In this document: positions 10,824 through 21,134 of the stretch, piece after piece
How the letters are laid out: each line of letters starts with the position of its first letter
Numbering within the stretch: the stretch's first letter is position 1
DNA from: Aliivibrio fischeri
Lineage (GTDB): Bacteria > Pseudomonadota > Gammaproteobacteria > Enterobacterales > Vibrionaceae
Direction of reading: 5' to 3'
NCBI RefSeq assembly: GCF_009727955.1
Contig: NZ_WOBR01000001.1
Location: 43,665-107,664 of the forward strand
Length of the DNA: 64,000 bases
The notes under the pieces: model-generated
Database searches by the model: none
Told to the model about the DNA's origin: nothing
What the model saw: only the letters and a program-made list of their open reading frames with translations
Position numbers and translations under genes: made by a program

Positions 10824-11903
10824 TTATCCTTGGGCTATTTTGCCATGTTCAATCTCGAACATCTTGCTTTCATCATCATGCATATCTGCAATCTGTTCAG
10901 CAGTAATCGAACTGATAAACACCTGCGCCTTTGTCTGTTTCAAATATTGAGCCAGCAATTGGCGACGATGGCTATCCAGTTCAGAAGCAAAATCGTCTAT
11001 TAAATAGATGCACTGCTTTCCTGTTGCCTCAGTTAAATGTTGCCCTTGTGCTAATCGTAATGCACACACCATCAACTTAAGTTGACCGCGAGACAACACA
11101 TCCTCAACAGGAGTGCCTGCAACTTTAATTCTTAAGTCGGCTTTATTTGGGCCGCCAACGGTATAGCCCAGCTGTTTATCACGCTCAAAGTTCTTCTTGA
11201 GCAGTTCTGCGTATGGGGTTTCTCTGTCCCAACCGCGATAGTATGACAGCTTTATGTCATATTCTGGTAAGAATGCCTGACATATTTGTTGAGTTGCTTC
11301 AGATATGTGATTGATGTAATCCACTCGCCACTGATCGATCTTCTCAGCCAGTTGAGCAAGTTCCAAATCCCAATAACTCAATTCACGATAGCTATTTGCC
11401 GTTTTTAATAATGCATTACGTTGTTTGGTTAATCGCTTTACTCGGCTCCATGCATCATAAAATGCAGGTTCCACGTGAAACACTCCCCAATCAATAAATG
11501 CACGGCGAAATTTAGGGCCATCGGTAACTAATTCAAACCCTTCAGGGTGAATTAATTGAAGTGGTAAAACTTTAGCTAATTGTGCCAGTTTTTGACCACT
11601 TTCTCCGCCTATTTTAACCTCAGTTGTGCCATCGCGCTGTTTATTTATACCAATAGGTAGTTCAAACAGCTCTGGAGTGGTAAATCGCCCATGAATAAAA
11701 AGCTCGTCACAGTCATTTCGAATAATTCGACCTGTTAACGAGCTCTTGAATGAACGACCATGTCCGAGCAAATAAATCGCTTCAAGGACACTGGTTTTCC
11801 CACTGCCATTAGGGCCAATAACAAAATTAAAACCAGGTGATAATTGAATATCACACGTTGTTATATTACGAAAATCATTAATGATTAAACGAGATAATGG
11901 CAT
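10824..11903 (-). CDS. recF: Recombination and gap-repair protein RecF
   Basis: The 359-residue SMC-like ATPase helps RecO and RecR load RecA at gaps left by stalled forks. The Walker A GPNGSGKT is at residues 30-37, the signature segment SRGQLK is near residue 275, and the Walker B region [10 protein letters not shown] lies near residue 300. The gene follows dnaN by 13 bases and precedes gyrB by 17. A parS-type palindrome (11467-11482) lies inside the coding sequence. Confidence 0.97.
   Translation of the reverse strand: MPLSRLIINDFRNITTCDIQLSPGFNFVIGPNGSGKTSVLEAIYLLGHGRSFKSSLTGRIIRNDCDELFIHGRFTTPELFELPIGINKQRDGTTEVKIGGESGQKLAQLAKVLPLQLIHPEGFELVTDGPKFRRAFIDWGVFHVEPAFYDAWSRVKRLTKQRNALLKTANSYRELSYWDLELAQLAEKIDQWRVDYINHISEATQQICQAFLPEYDIKLSYYRGWDRETPYAELLKKNFERDKQLGYTVGGPNKADLRIKVAGTPVEDVLSRGQLKLMVCALRLAQGQHLTEATGKQCIYLIDDFASELDSHRRQLLAQYLKQTKAQVFISSITAEQIADMHDDESKMFEIEHGKIAQG
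11467..11482. other. parS-type ParB binding site within recF
   Basis: GGTTCCACGTGAAACA is a near-palindrome that matches NGTTNCACGTGAAACN, the consensus I recall for chromosome I parS sites in Vibrio species. ParA and ParB are encoded 13-15 kb away on the other side of oriC. It is the only full match I saw by eye in the window. Confidence 0.75.
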
Positions 11904-11916
11904 CGACGGTTAAAAT

Positions 11917-13017
11917 CTACAGACGGATTGGCATAACAACGTATTGTGCTTCGTCATTAGCACAATCTTCCACTAATGCACTGGCATTAGCTGTTGTCAT
12001 TGAAATTCGCACACGCTCACATTTTAAAGTATTAAGAACATCTAATACATAGCTTACGTTAAAGCCAATTTCGATATCATCGCCTTGGAAATCCACATCA
12101 AGGATTTCTTCCGCTTCTTCTTGCTCTGGATTGTTCGCTGTAATGCGCATTTGGTTATTTGCTAAATTAACGCGAACACCACGGAATTTTTCATTTGATA
12201 AAATAGCTGCACGCGCAAATGCTTGACGCAGTTCATCACAATCCGCTTCTAGCGTTTTGTTGCTACTTTGCGGCATTACGCGTCGATAATCAGGGAAACG
12301 ACCATCAACAAGCTTAGAAGTGAAGACAAAGTTATTCACTTCTGCACGCACATTTGAATTACCAAACTGTAAAGTAACACTCTGATCGGGTGAGTCAAGT
12401 AAGCGAACCAGCTCTTGAATACCTTTGCGTGGCATGATCACTTGTTGTTCAGGTAATTCTGATTCGACTGGCATGTTACATACCGCCATTCGGTGACCAT
12501 CTGTCGCAACTGAGCGGAAAATATTACCTTGAGTTTCAAACATCATACCATTTAGGTAATAACGTACATCTTGGTTAGCCATAGAGAATTGAGTACTCTC
12601 AATTAGCTTACGAAGTTGTGCTTGAGAAAGTGTAATTTCAACTTCACTCTCCCAACCTTCAATGTTTGGGAAATCATTTGCTGGTAATGTAGCAAGTGTG
12701 AATCGGCTACGTCCAGAACGAACTAAAACACGGTCACCTTCTAATACGATAGTAATGTTTGCGCTATCAGGCAAGCCACGACAAATATCTAAAAATTTAC
12801 GAGAAGGAACGGTAACAGCACCCGCTTCAAAATCACCTTCTAGTGTAATTTTGCTGATTAATTCAACTTCTAGATCAGTTGCTGTCATCGACAACTGGCC
12901 ATTTTCTACCTGCAGTAAAATATTTCCTAAAATAGGCAGAGATGGACGGCCACCAAGGGCACCAGATACTTGTTGCAGTGGTTTTAATAACAGACTGCGT
13001 TCAATAGAAAATTTCAT
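11917..13017 (-). CDS. dnaN: DNA polymerase III sliding clamp (beta)
   Basis: The 366-residue protein has the exact length of the E. coli beta clamp. It forms a head-to-tail dimeric ring around DNA that tethers polymerase III and other partners. Three topologically similar domains follow each other. Recognisable segments are MKFSIERSLLLKPLQQVSGAL at the start, SRSRFTLATLPANDFPN-like sequence in the first third, and the C-terminal YVVMPIRL that shapes the protein-binding cleft. It lies 32 bases after dnaA. Confidence 0.98.
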   Translation of the reverse strand: MKFSIERSLLLKPLQQVSGALGGRPSLPILGNILLQVENGQLSMTATDLEVELISKITLEGDFEAGAVTVPSRKFLDICRGLPDSANITIVLEGDRVLVRSGRSRFTLATLPANDFPNIEGWESEVEITLSQAQLRKLIESTQFSMANQDVRYYLNGMMFETQGNIFRSVATDGHRMAVCNMPVESELPEQQVIMPRKGIQELVRLLDSPDQSVTLQFGNSNVRAEVNNFVFTSKLVDGRFPDYRRVMPQSSNKTLEADCDELRQAFARAAILSNEKFRGVRVNLANNQMRITANNPEQEEAEEILDVDFQGDDIEIGFNVSYVLDVLNTLKCERVRISMTTANASALVEDCANDEAQYVVMPIRL

Positions 13018-13049
13018 AATACTCGTCTATATATAAAGTAGATAATGGC

Positions 13050-14459
13050 TTACGATGACAACGTACGAATTAAATTAGAATAATCTTCTTTAATATCATG
13101 GCTTTCTTCTCGAAGTTGCGCAATCTTACGGCAAGCATGTAATACCGTTGTATGGTCACGACCACCAAATGCATCCCCTATTTCAGGTAAGCTGTGGTTA
13201 GTTAACTCTTTTGACAACGCCATTGCAAGTTGGCGTGGGCGAGCAACAGAACGAGAACGACGTTTAGATAATAAATCCGCCATTTTGATCTTATAGTACT
13301 CAGCAACGGTTTTTTGAATATTATCAATCGTCACTAGCTTTTCTTGTAATGCTAATAAATCACGTAACGCTTCACGTACAAAATCAATAGTAATAGCACG
13401 ACCAGTAAAGTTAGCATTCGCGATAACGCGGTTTAATGCCCCTTCTAACTCACGTACATTTGAACGTAAGCGCTTGGCTATAAAGAAAGCTACTTCATCA
13501 GCTAAGTGGATTTGATGATCTTCTGCTTTCTTCATCAAGATAGCAACGCGGGTTTCTAATTCTGGCGGTTCAATCGCAACTGTAAGACCCCAACCAAAAC
13601 GAGACTTAAGACGATCTTCAACCCCATTAATCTCTTTAGGGTATCGATCTGACGTAAGAATGATTTGTTGGTTACCTTCTAGCAGAGCATTAAAGGTATG
13701 AAAGAACTCTTCTTGTGAACGCTCTTTATTAGCAAAGAATTGAATATCATCGATAAGCAAAGCATCAACACTACGGTAATAACGTTTGAATTCTTCAATT
13801 GCGTTATTTTGCAGTGCCTTAACCATATCTTGAACAAAACGCTCAGAGTGCATATAAACCACTCGTGCATCAGGCTTACTATCAACAATAGCATTACCTA
13901 CCGCATGTAATAAGTGCGTTTTACCTAAACCTGTACCACCATATAAAAAGAGAGGGTTATAAGCAGTACCAGGATTATCAGAAACCTGACGTGCCGCCGC
14001 CAAACCAAGTTGGTTTGATTTACCTTCAACAAAGTTAGTAAATTTATGTTTAGGATTCACATTTGAACGATGATTTAAATCCGCAGCAACAGGGCCAGCA
14101 CCCTCAGATTCCCACGGTTTATGAACAGATTGACGCGCTTGAAGTTGTGCAGGTGCAGAAGTAGCTGCCGCAACATCAGCAGCGGTCTGCTTTGGTACTG
14201 CAGGAGCAGATACAGGTTTACTTCCCACCTCAAAACGTAAAGTAGGAATATCATTACCACAGAACTCATTTAATAATGAGTTAATGCTATTTAAGTACTT
14301 ATCACGTACCCAATCGAGTACAAATCGATTCGGCGCAAATAGCGTTAGGGTATTGTCATTTAATTCTGCTTGTAGTGGTCTAACCCACATACTGAATTCT
14401 GCGGAAGGTAATTCTTCTTGAAGGCGCTGTAAACACTGCAGCCAAAGCGATGAAGACAC
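13050..14459 (-). CDS. dnaA: Chromosomal replication initiator DnaA
   Basis: DnaA binds 9-mer boxes at oriC, oligomerises with ATP and melts the AT-rich element. Domain I ([14 protein letters not shown]) leads into a variable Ala/Gln/Pro linker (about residues 85-130). Then comes the AAA+ module with Walker [10 protein letters not shown] near residue 175 and Walker [10 protein letters not shown], and the C-terminal helix-turn-helix with the [11 protein letters not shown] signature. I place the start at GTG 14459 (469 residues). It matches the E. coli and V. cholerae N-termini and has GAGTGGGG six bases upstream, whereas the in-frame GTG at 14471 has no ribosome site. Confidence 0.97.
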
Positions 14460-14755
14460 GGACAACCCCACTCATAATTAATTTCAAAAGGTCGTTAATT
14501 TTATACTGTGGATAACTATAGTGCCAGTATTAGATCGATGATCCAGTGAATAAGATCGAAGTTATTCACACTGATCACGCTTTTTTACCTAGATCAACAC
14601 ACTTTTTACCTGACTTATACCCAAAACCATCAACAATGCGGAAAAAATGATCATAATTTAATGATTTAGTTATTACACATAACCATCGGGTATTTAGAAC
14701 TCAGTCGCAAAAAAAGTATCATCCTAATACTGAATGAATAATAGGAGTATCAATC
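14460..14755. promoter_or_regulatory. dnaA control region with DnaA boxes
   Basis: This gap holds a consensus DnaA box TGTGGATAA at 14507-14515, a second one TTATTCACA at 14562-14570, and a near match AGTGAATAA between them. Several GATC Dam sites cluster around the boxes. The arrangement fits autoregulation of dnaA by its own product. The right half must also hold the promoter of the divergent ABC transporter; AATAGGAG near 14741 is that gene's ribosome site. Confidence 0.75.
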
Positions 14756-15508
14756 ATGAAATGGACTAAAAATATCCTAGCAGGATTAGCGCTAACATTA
14801 GCAGCAACTCAATTTGCACAAGCAGCAACAGAAGTTAAAGTAGGAATGTCAGGACGCTATTTCCCATTTACCTTTGTGAAGCAAGATAAACTGCAAGGAT
14901 TTGAAGTCGATTTATGGGATGAGATTGGTCGCCGTAACGATTATAACGTTGAATACGTAACAGCGAGCTTTTCAGGTCTGTTTGGCTTATTAGAAACCGG
15001 TCGAATTGATACTATTTCAAATCAAATTACCAAAACCAAAGAACGTGAAGCCAAATATCTATTTGCAGATCCTTACGTTGTAGATGGTGCTCAAATCACA
15101 GTACGTAAAGGCAATGACAGTATTAAAGGTATTGATGATTTAAATGGCAAAACCGTGGCTGTCAATTTAGGTTCAAATTTTGAAAAGTTATTGCGTGATC
15201 ACGACAAATCAGAGCAAATTAATATCAAAACGTACGATACAGGTATCGAACATGATGTGGCTTTAGGACGTGCTGATGCTTTTGTAATGGATCGTCTTTC
15301 AGCGGCCCAATTAATTAAAAAATCAGGTCTTCCTTTGCAATTGGCAGGTAAACCATTTGAAACCATCGAAAATGCATGGCCATTCGTAAACAATGAAAAA
15401 GGTCAAAAGCTACAAAAAGAAGTGAACCAAGCATTAAACACTATGAGAGAAGATGGTACGTTAGCAAAAATCTCTCAGAAATGGTTTGATTCAGATATCA
15501 CTCAATAA
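14756..15508 (+). CDS. Amino-acid ABC transporter, periplasmic binding protein
   Basis: The 250-residue protein has a signal peptide with a likely cut after Ala-Gln-Ala (residue 23) and the bilobed fold of family 3 solute-binding proteins. Typical segments are YFPFTF, LQGFEVDLWDEIG, ITKTKEREAKYLFADPY and GKTVAVNLGSNFEK. It delivers a polar amino acid to the permease encoded downstream. Substrate cannot be settled from sequence; a cystine-type substrate is one possibility. It is separated from the permease by a hairpin, consistent with higher expression of the binding protein. Confidence 0.88.
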   Translation: MKWTKNILAGLALTLAATQFAQAATEVKVGMSGRYFPFTFVKQDKLQGFEVDLWDEIGRRNDYNVEYVTASFSGLFGLLETGRIDTISNQITKTKEREAKYLFADPYVVDGAQITVRKGNDSIKGIDDLNGKTVAVNLGSNFEKLLRDHDKSEQINIKTYDTGIEHDVALGRADAFVMDRLSAAQLIKKSGLPLQLAGKPFETIENAWPFVNNEKGQKLQKEVNQALNTMREDGTLAKISQKWFDSDITQ

Positions 15509-15556
15509 GCTAGCCTGATCGCAAAGTAAGTTATTACTTACCATCCATCAAATAAG

Positions 15557-15579
15557 CCCACTATATTACTAGTGGGTTT
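15557..15579 (+). terminator. Intercistronic hairpin after the binding-protein gene
   Basis: CCCACTA and TAGTGGG form a perfect 7-bp stem with a 6-base loop, followed by TTT. It probably terminates part of the transcription so that the binding protein is made in excess over the membrane parts. Confidence 0.7.
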
Positions 15580-15661
15580 CATCTTTCTAACCCACAAGCA
15601 AGTAATACCAGCCTAAGCTCGGATTACCCACTTTCTTCTAAGAACAATTACAGAGAGCATT

Positions 15662-16333
15662 ATGGGATTTGATTTTACCTACATGATTGAGCTGTTACCT
15701 ATATTATTTAAATATTTAGGTACCACAATGGAAATGGCATTATGGGGATTACTCTTTTCATTAATCCTCGCGTTAGTACTCGCTAACTTGCGTGTATTTA
15801 AAGTGCCTGTATTTGATCAACTAAGCCAACTTTATATTAGCTTCTTCCGAGGAACACCATTATTGGTCCAACTTTTCCTCCTCTATTACGGGCTTCCTCA
15901 AGTCTTTCCTATCTTTGTTGGATTAGATGCATTTAGTGCAGCTGTTATAGGCCTTACTCTCCATTTTGCCGCTTACATGGCTGAAAGTATTCGTGCGGCG
16001 ATTATTGGTATCGATCGCAGTCAAATGGAAGCAAGTTTATCCATAGGTATGACAACTTCTCAGGCGATGCGTCGAATTATTTTACCCCAAGCTACTCGTG
16101 TTGCTCTGCCTTCTTTAATGAATTACTTCATCGATATGATCAAATCCACTTCTCTTGCTTTTACTTTAGGTGTGGCAGAAATCATGGCAAAAGCACAAAT
16201 GGAAGCCTCATCCAGCTTTAAGTTCTTTGAAGCTTTCCTTGCAGTAGCACTTATTTATTGGGGAGTCGTTGTTATTCTGACTCGAGTGCAAATTTGGGCT
16301 GAAGAAAAACTAAATAAGGCGTATGTACGATGA
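15662..16333 (+). CDS. Amino-acid ABC transporter, permease
   Basis: The 223-residue membrane protein belongs to the HisM/GlnP permease family with about five transmembrane helices. The early FFRGTPLLVQLFLLYYGLP segment and the coupling-loop EAA-type motif (EASLSIGMTTSQAMRRIILPQATRVALPSL) are intact. That loop docks on the ATPase encoded next. Its last four bases overlap the ATPase gene as ATGA, so the two are translationally coupled. Confidence 0.92.
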   Translation: MGFDFTYMIELLPILFKYLGTTMEMALWGLLFSLILALVLANLRVFKVPVFDQLSQLYISFFRGTPLLVQLFLLYYGLPQVFPIFVGLDAFSAAVIGLTLHFAAYMAESIRAAIIGIDRSQMEASLSIGMTTSQAMRRIILPQATRVALPSLMNYFIDMIKSTSLAFTLGVAEIMAKAQMEASSSFKFFEAFLAVALIYWGVVVILTRVQIWAEEKLNKAYVR

Positions 16334-17067
16334 TAAAAGTGAAAAACTTACATAAGAGCTTTGGCGACACTCAAGTTCTTGCAGGAATCGATCTTGAAAT
16401 AAATAAAGGAGAGATCATTGCTGTTATCGGTTCTAGTGGGACAGGTAAATCCACTCTACTTCGTTGTATTAATTTTCTTGAAACAGCAAACAAAGGCGTG
16501 ATCAGTATTGATGATGTTAGCGTCGATAGCGAACAACATACAAAAAGTGAAATACTGGCATTACGAAGAAAAACAGGATTTATCTTTCAAAACTACGCTC
16601 TTTTTTCCCATTTAACTGCTCGTCAAAACATTGCAGAAGGTCTAATAACTGTCCACAAGTGGAAAAAAGACGACGCTCTCAAAAAAGCACAGCAAATATT
16701 AGATGATATTGGTCTCGGTGATAAAGGAGACAGTTACCCAGCCGCTTTATCAGGAGGCCAACAACAACGAGTAGGTATTGGCCGTGCTATGGCATTAGAG
16801 GCGGAGCTCTTACTCTTTGATGAACCCACGTCAGCACTAGATCCTGAATGGGTAAACGAAGTACTTACTTTAATGAAAAAACTGGCGACACAGCATCAAA
16901 CGATGTTAGTTGTCACTCATGAGATGCAGTTTGCGAGAGAAGTAGCCGATCGTGTCATCTATATGGCTGATGGAAAGATCGTCGAACAAGGAACACCAGA
17001 GCAAATTTTTGGTTATCCACAGGATCCTAAATTGCAGAAATTCTTAAATCAAGTTGGGATCGAATAA
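16330..17067 (+). CDS. Amino-acid ABC transporter, ATP-binding protein
   Basis: The 245-residue cytoplasmic ATPase has Walker A GSSGTGKST (residues 34-42), Q-loop FQNYALF, signature LSGGQQQR, Walker B LLLFDEPTSALD and the switch His in VTHEM. It matches the polar amino-acid importer subfamily (GlnQ/TcyN type). As the last gene of the transporter operon it powers the permease encoded immediately before. This three-gene set between dnaA and rpmH is also found in V. cholerae. Confidence 0.94.
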   Translation: MIKVKNLHKSFGDTQVLAGIDLEINKGEIIAVIGSSGTGKSTLLRCINFLETANKGVISIDDVSVDSEQHTKSEILALRRKTGFIFQNYALFSHLTARQNIAEGLITVHKWKKDDALKKAQQILDDIGLGDKGDSYPAALSGGQQQRVGIGRAMALEAELLLFDEPTSALDPEWVNEVLTLMKKLATQHQTMLVVTHEMQFAREVADRVIYMADGKIVEQGTPEQIFGYPQDPKLQKFLNQVGIE

Positions 17068-17132
17068 AGATCCTTGCGCTCTGGCTCACAAAACGTATAA
17101 TTCACCATCCGGAAAATACGTGGAACCTCTTG

Positions 17133-17161
17133 TTGACTATTTATGAGTCAATGATTACAAT
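17133..17161 (+). promoter_or_regulatory. rpmH operon promoter
   Basis: TTGACT at 17133-17138 and TACAAT at 17156-17161 are separated by exactly 17 bases. A GC-rich hairpin (CGCCTC with GAGGCG) follows in the leader at about 17164-17185. This is a strong sigma-70 promoter in the position expected for rpmH. Confidence 0.8.
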
Positions 17162-17252
17162 TCCGCCTCTTTGTTGAGAGGCGTCGGAATGTACGTCCCA
17201 CGCCGGGTTTAATTAAACCTAATAACTACTGATCAGTAATAAGGTAATACCA

Positions 17253-17387
17253 ATGAAACGCACTTTCCAACCTTCAGTTCTTAAGCGTAAACGCTCTCAC
17301 GGTTTCCGTGCACGTATGGCTACTAAGAACGGTCGTAACGTAATTAACGCTCGTCGTGCTAAAGGCCGTAAGCGTCTATCTAAGTAA
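17253..17387 (+). CDS. rpmH: 50S ribosomal protein L34
   Basis: The 44-residue, very basic product ([18 protein letters not shown] at the start) is L34, which packs against 23S rRNA in the large subunit. Length and sequence match the family almost exactly. AAGGT lies just upstream of the ATG. It is the first gene of the rpmH-rnpA-yidD-yidC cluster, 15 bases before rnpA. Confidence 0.98.
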   Translation: MKRTFQPSVLKRKRSHGFRARMATKNGRNVINARRAKGRKRLSK

Positions 17388-17402
17388 TCCTAGATTATTT
17401 TG

Positions 17403-17756
17403 ATGAATTACGATTTCTCTCGGGAGTTACGCTTGTTAACTCCCGAAGATTACAAATTTGTCTTCAAGCAAGCTCATCGAGCTGGCTCGCCTCATTTCAC
17501 CATTCTTGCTAGAGAAAACTCTCTTTCACATCCTCGTTTAGGTCTCGCTGTTCCTAAAAAGCAAATTAAAACTGCTGTTGGTCGCAACAAGTTCAAACGT
17601 ATCGTTCGTGAAAGTTTCCGCAATAAGCAACATTCCTTACCTGCGAAAGACTTTGTAGTTATCGCTAAAAAGAGTGCTCAAGAATTGAGTAACGAAGACT
17701 TCAACAAGCTATTAGACAAATTATGGCATCGCCTGTCTCGCCCTTCTCGTGGATAG
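17403..17756 (+). CDS. rnpA: Ribonuclease P protein component
   Basis: This small basic protein (117 residues from ATG 17403; a TTG three bases earlier is also possible) binds the RnpB RNA and helps it cut the 5' leader from tRNA precursors. The family signature [14 protein letters not shown] is present in the middle and forms the RNA-binding face. [10 protein letters not shown] precedes it. Its end overlaps the start of yidD by 34 bases, a known arrangement for this pair. Confidence 0.96.
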   Translation: MNYDFSRELRLLTPEDYKFVFKQAHRAGSPHFTILARENSLSHPRLGLAVPKKQIKTAVGRNKFKRIVRESFRNKQHSLPAKDFVVIAKKSAQELSNEDFNKLLDKLWHRLSRPSRG

Positions 17757-17980
17757 CAATCGGTCTCATCCGTTTTTATCAACTCGTCATCAGTCCAATG
17801 ATTGGACCTCGCTGTCGATTTACTCCAACGTGTTCACATTATGCAATTGAAGCACTAAAGTCACACGGTTTAGTAAAAGGGTGTTGGCTATCTGGCAAAC
17901 GTCTATTAAAATGTCATCCTTTGAATGATGGGGGCTATGACCCCGTCCCACCCAAGCAGCATAAAGACAGAGAACAATAA
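17723..17980 (+). CDS. yidD: Membrane protein insertion efficiency factor YidD
   Basis: The 85-residue protein has an N-terminal amphipathic or hydrophobic segment ([17 protein letters not shown]) and the conserved [15 protein letters not shown] motif with two Cys. A third Cys lies in [16 protein letters not shown]. YidD is thought to assist YidC-mediated insertion at the inner membrane. It overlaps rnpA and ends two bases before yidC. Confidence 0.95.
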   Translation: MASPVSPFSWIAIGLIRFYQLVISPMIGPRCRFTPTCSHYAIEALKSHGLVKGCWLSGKRLLKCHPLNDGGYDPVPPKQHKDREQ

Positions 17981-17982
17981 CG

Positions 17983-19608
17983 ATGGATACCCAACGTAAT
18001 ATTCTGTTGCTAGCACTGGCTTTAGTTTCTTTTTTACTTTTCCAACAATGGCAAGTAGAAACTAATCCGCAGCAACCAGCTACAGTTAGTACCGTTCAAC
18101 AAACACAAACGGATGGTGATGTTCCAACTTCTTCAACAGCAAACAGTGATACACCAGCCGATTCAGCACAGTCTGACAAGCTGATCACAATCACAACTGA
18201 TGTGCTTACTTTAAAAGTAGATACATTGGGTGGTGACATCATTGAATCTGTTCTTAATAAATACGACGCAGAACTAGACTCTAAAGCTAAGTTTGTTCTT
18301 CTTAAGAACGACGCAACACACAGCTACGTTGCTCAAAGTGGTCTAATCGGTCCTCAAGGTATCGATTCAAACTCTGGCCGTGCTCAATTTACAGCACAAA
18401 AAACAGATTACGTTTTAGCTGAAGGCCAAAACGAATTACGCGTTCCTTTAACATTAGTGAAAGACGGTATTACTTATACTAAAACACTAATCCTTAAACG
18501 CGACAGCTACGCTATTGATGTTGATTACACAGTTGATAACCAATCTTCAGCACCAGCAACTGTTGAAATGTACACAAACCTAAAGCAAAACTTAATGGAT
18601 GATGGTGGTAGCCTTACTATGCCAACATACCGTGGTGCTGCTTATTCAACAGAAGATACACGCTATAAAAAATACAGCTTTGACGACATGGAAGATAAAA
18701 ACTTATCTATCGACATGACAAACGGTCAAGGTTGGGCGGGTATGTTACAACACTACTTCGCTTCAGCTTGGATCCCTCGCAACGTAAATGATGCAAAACT
18801 GACATCTCGCGTAGCAGGTGACTATGGTTACATTGGCGTTCGTATGCCTTCTGTGACTATTCCAGCAGGTCAAGAAGCGACACTTTCTGCAACACTTTGG
18901 ACTGGTCCAAAACTTCAGAAAGAAATGGCTGCAACAGCACCTTACCTAGACCTAACAGTTGATTACGGTTGGTTATGGTTTATCGCTTCACCACTTCATA
19001 AACTATTGTCTTTCATCCAAGGCATCGTTGTGAACTGGGGTCTAGCAATCATTGTTCTTACTTTCATCGTTCGTGGTGCAATGTACCCACTAACGAAAGC
19101 ACAATACACATCAATGGCTAAAATGCGTATGCTTCAACCTAAGTTGACAGCGATGCGTGAACGTATTGGCGATGACCGTCAGCGTATGAGCCAAGAAATG
19201 ATGGAGCTTTACAAGAAAGAAAAAGTAAACCCACTAGGTGGTTGTTTGCCAATTCTTCTTCAAATGCCAATCTTCATTTCACTGTACTGGGCATTAATGG
19301 AATCTGTTGAACTTCGTCATACTCCATTCTTTGGTTGGATCACGGATTTATCAGCACAAGACCCATACTACATCCTGCCATTATTAATGGGTGCAAGTAT
19401 GTTCTTAATCCAGAAGATGAGCCCAACAACAGTAACGGATCCAATGCAACAGAAGATCATGACGTTCATGCCTGTTATGTTCACTGTATTCTTCTTATGG
19501 TTCCCATCTGGCCTAGTTCTTTACTGGTTAGTATCAAACATCGTAACGTTAATTCAGCAAACTCTGATTTACCGTGCTCTAGAGAAAAAAGGCTTACATT
19601 CTAAGTAA
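17983..19608 (+). CDS. yidC: Membrane protein insertase YidC
   Basis: The 541-residue insertase has an N-terminal membrane anchor, a large periplasmic beta domain (about residues 60-335), and five C-terminal helices. The hydrophilic-groove Arg lies in [16 protein letters not shown], and the cytoplasmic hairpin [16 protein letters not shown] follows. It inserts proteins alone or with SecYEG; known clients include subunits a and c of ATP synthase, encoded at 26.8-27.9 kb here. It is the last gene before a strong terminator. Confidence 0.97.
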   Translation: MDTQRNILLLALALVSFLLFQQWQVETNPQQPATVSTVQQTQTDGDVPTSSTANSDTPADSAQSDKLITITTDVLTLKVDTLGGDIIESVLNKYDAELDSKAKFVLLKNDATHSYVAQSGLIGPQGIDSNSGRAQFTAQKTDYVLAEGQNELRVPLTLVKDGITYTKTLILKRDSYAIDVDYTVDNQSSAPATVEMYTNLKQNLMDDGGSLTMPTYRGAAYSTEDTRYKKYSFDDMEDKNLSIDMTNGQGWAGMLQHYFASAWIPRNVNDAKLTSRVAGDYGYIGVRMPSVTIPAGQEATLSATLWTGPKLQKEMAATAPYLDLTVDYGWLWFIASPLHKLLSFIQGIVVNWGLAIIVLTFIVRGAMYPLTKAQYTSMAKMRMLQPKLTAMRERIGDDRQRMSQEMMELYKKEKVNPLGGCLPILLQMPIFISLYWALMESVELRHTPFFGWITDLSAQDPYYILPLLMGASMFLIQKMSPTTVTDPMQQKIMTFMPVMFTVFFLWFPSGLVLYWLVSNIVTLIQQTLIYRALEKKGLHSK

Positions 19609-19630
19609 CCTTTCACTCTTGAAGTAAAAC

Positions 19631-19657
19631 AAAAGGCGGCCATTGGTCGCCTTTTTT
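19631..19657 (+). terminator. Terminator after yidC
   Basis: AAAAGGCG and CGCCTTTT pair, with GCC/GGT extending the stem around ATT. A run of Ts follows. Confidence 0.9.
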
Positions 19658-19705
19658 GTTCAATGAGCATACAATATCAGTAAGCAATAGACATAAAGAA
19701 TAATC

Positions 19706-21073
19706 ATGACACTACATACAGACACCATTGTTGCACAAGCAACAGCACCAGGCCGAGGCGGCGTTGGTATCATTCGCGTATCAGGTCCAAAAGCAAAAGA
19801 CGTTGCGCTTGCTGTTATTGGTAAAGAACTAAAACCTCGTTACGCAGAATATGCGCCATTTAAAGATGAAAATGGATTGGAGCTTGATCAAGGTATTGCC
19901 CTTTACTTCCCAAACCCACATTCATTTACCGGTGAAGACGTATTAGAACTTCAAGGCCATGGTGGTCCTGTCGTCATGGATATGCTAATCAAACGCATTC
20001 TAAAGATTGATGGCATCCGTACAGCACGTCCAGGTGAGTTCTCAGAAAGAGCTTTCTTAAACGACAAAATGGATTTAGCTCAAGCAGAAGCGATTGCTGA
20101 TTTAATTGATGCAAGCTCTGAAGAAGCGGCTAAATCAGCCTTAAATTCATTACAAGGTGTTTTCTCAAATAAGATTAACACCTTAGTTGAATCGCTTATC
20201 TATCTACGTATTTACGTTGAAGCTGCCATCGACTTCCCTGAAGAGGAAATTGATTTTCTTGCTGATGGTAAAGTCAGCGGTGACTTACAAGGTATCATTG
20301 ATAACCTTAATGCGGTTCGTAAAGAAGCAAACCAAGGCGCTATCATGCGTGAGGGTATGAAGGTTGTTATCGCAGGGCGTCCAAATGCAGGTAAATCTAG
20401 CCTTCTTAACGTATTATCAGGTAAAGATACCGCTATCGTTACCGACATAGCAGGTACAACCCGTGACGTGCTTAGAGAACACATTCATATTGATGGTATG
20501 CCATTGCATATTATTGATACCGCAGGCCTTCGTGAAGCATCTGATGAGGTTGAACGTATTGGTATTGAAAGAGCTTGGGATGAAATAGCACAAGCTGACC
20601 GTGTTTTATTTATGGTAGATGGAACAACAACCGATGCAACAGACCCTAAATTAATTTGGCCAGAGTTCCTTGATCGTCTACCAAAAAACATGGGCATGAC
20701 AGTGATCCGAAATAAAGCAGATCAAACCGGTGAAGATCTTGGTATTTGTCATGTAAATGATCCAACATTAATTCGTCTATCAGCTAAAACTGGTGAAGGC
20801 GTTGATGCTCTACGTAACCATTTAAAAGAATGCATGGGCTTCTCAGGCAACCAAGAAGGTGGCTTTATGGCTCGCCGACGCCATCTAGAAGCGTTAGAAA
20901 AAGCCGCTCAGCATCTTGATATAGGTCAACAGCAATTAGAAGGTTACATGGCGGGAGAAATCCTTGCAGAAGAACTTCGTATTGCACAACAACATCTAAG
21001 TGAGATCACTGGTGAATTTACCTCTGATGATTTACTTGGACGTATATTTACTTCGTTCTGTATTGGTAAATAA
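19706..21073 (+). CDS. mnmE: tRNA modification GTPase MnmE
   Basis: The 455-residue GTPase works with MnmG to build the cmnm5 group on U34 of tRNAs reading split codon boxes. Order of parts: an N-terminal tetrahydrofolate-binding domain ([17 protein letters not shown] at the start), a helical domain, and an inserted G domain from about residue 215 ([23 protein letters not shown]). The chain ends in the obligatory CIGK motif with the catalytic Cys. It lies between its own upstream and downstream terminators. Confidence 0.98.
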   Translation: MTLHTDTIVAQATAPGRGGVGIIRVSGPKAKDVALAVIGKELKPRYAEYAPFKDENGLELDQGIALYFPNPHSFTGEDVLELQGHGGPVVMDMLIKRILKIDGIRTARPGEFSERAFLNDKMDLAQAEAIADLIDASSEEAAKSALNSLQGVFSNKINTLVESLIYLRIYVEAAIDFPEEEIDFLADGKVSGDLQGIIDNLNAVRKEANQGAIMREGMKVVIAGRPNAGKSSLLNVLSGKDTAIVTDIAGTTRDVLREHIHIDGMPLHIIDTAGLREASDEVERIGIERAWDEIAQADRVLFMVDGTTTDATDPKLIWPEFLDRLPKNMGMTVIRNKADQTGEDLGICHVNDPTLIRLSAKTGEGVDALRNHLKECMGFSGNQEGGFMARRRHLEALEKAAQHLDIGQQQLEGYMAGEILAEELRIAQQHLSEITGEFTSDDLLGRIFTSFCIGK

Positions 21074-21095
21074 AACCAATACTAATAAGATTGAT

Positions 21096-21123
21096 AATGG
21101 GCCGATGTAGGCCCATTTTTTAT
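21096..21123 (+). terminator. Terminator between mnmE and mioC
   Basis: AATGGGCC and GGCCCATT form an 8-bp stem around GATGTA, followed by a T run. Confidence 0.9.
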
Positions 21124-21134
21124 AGGATAAATTC

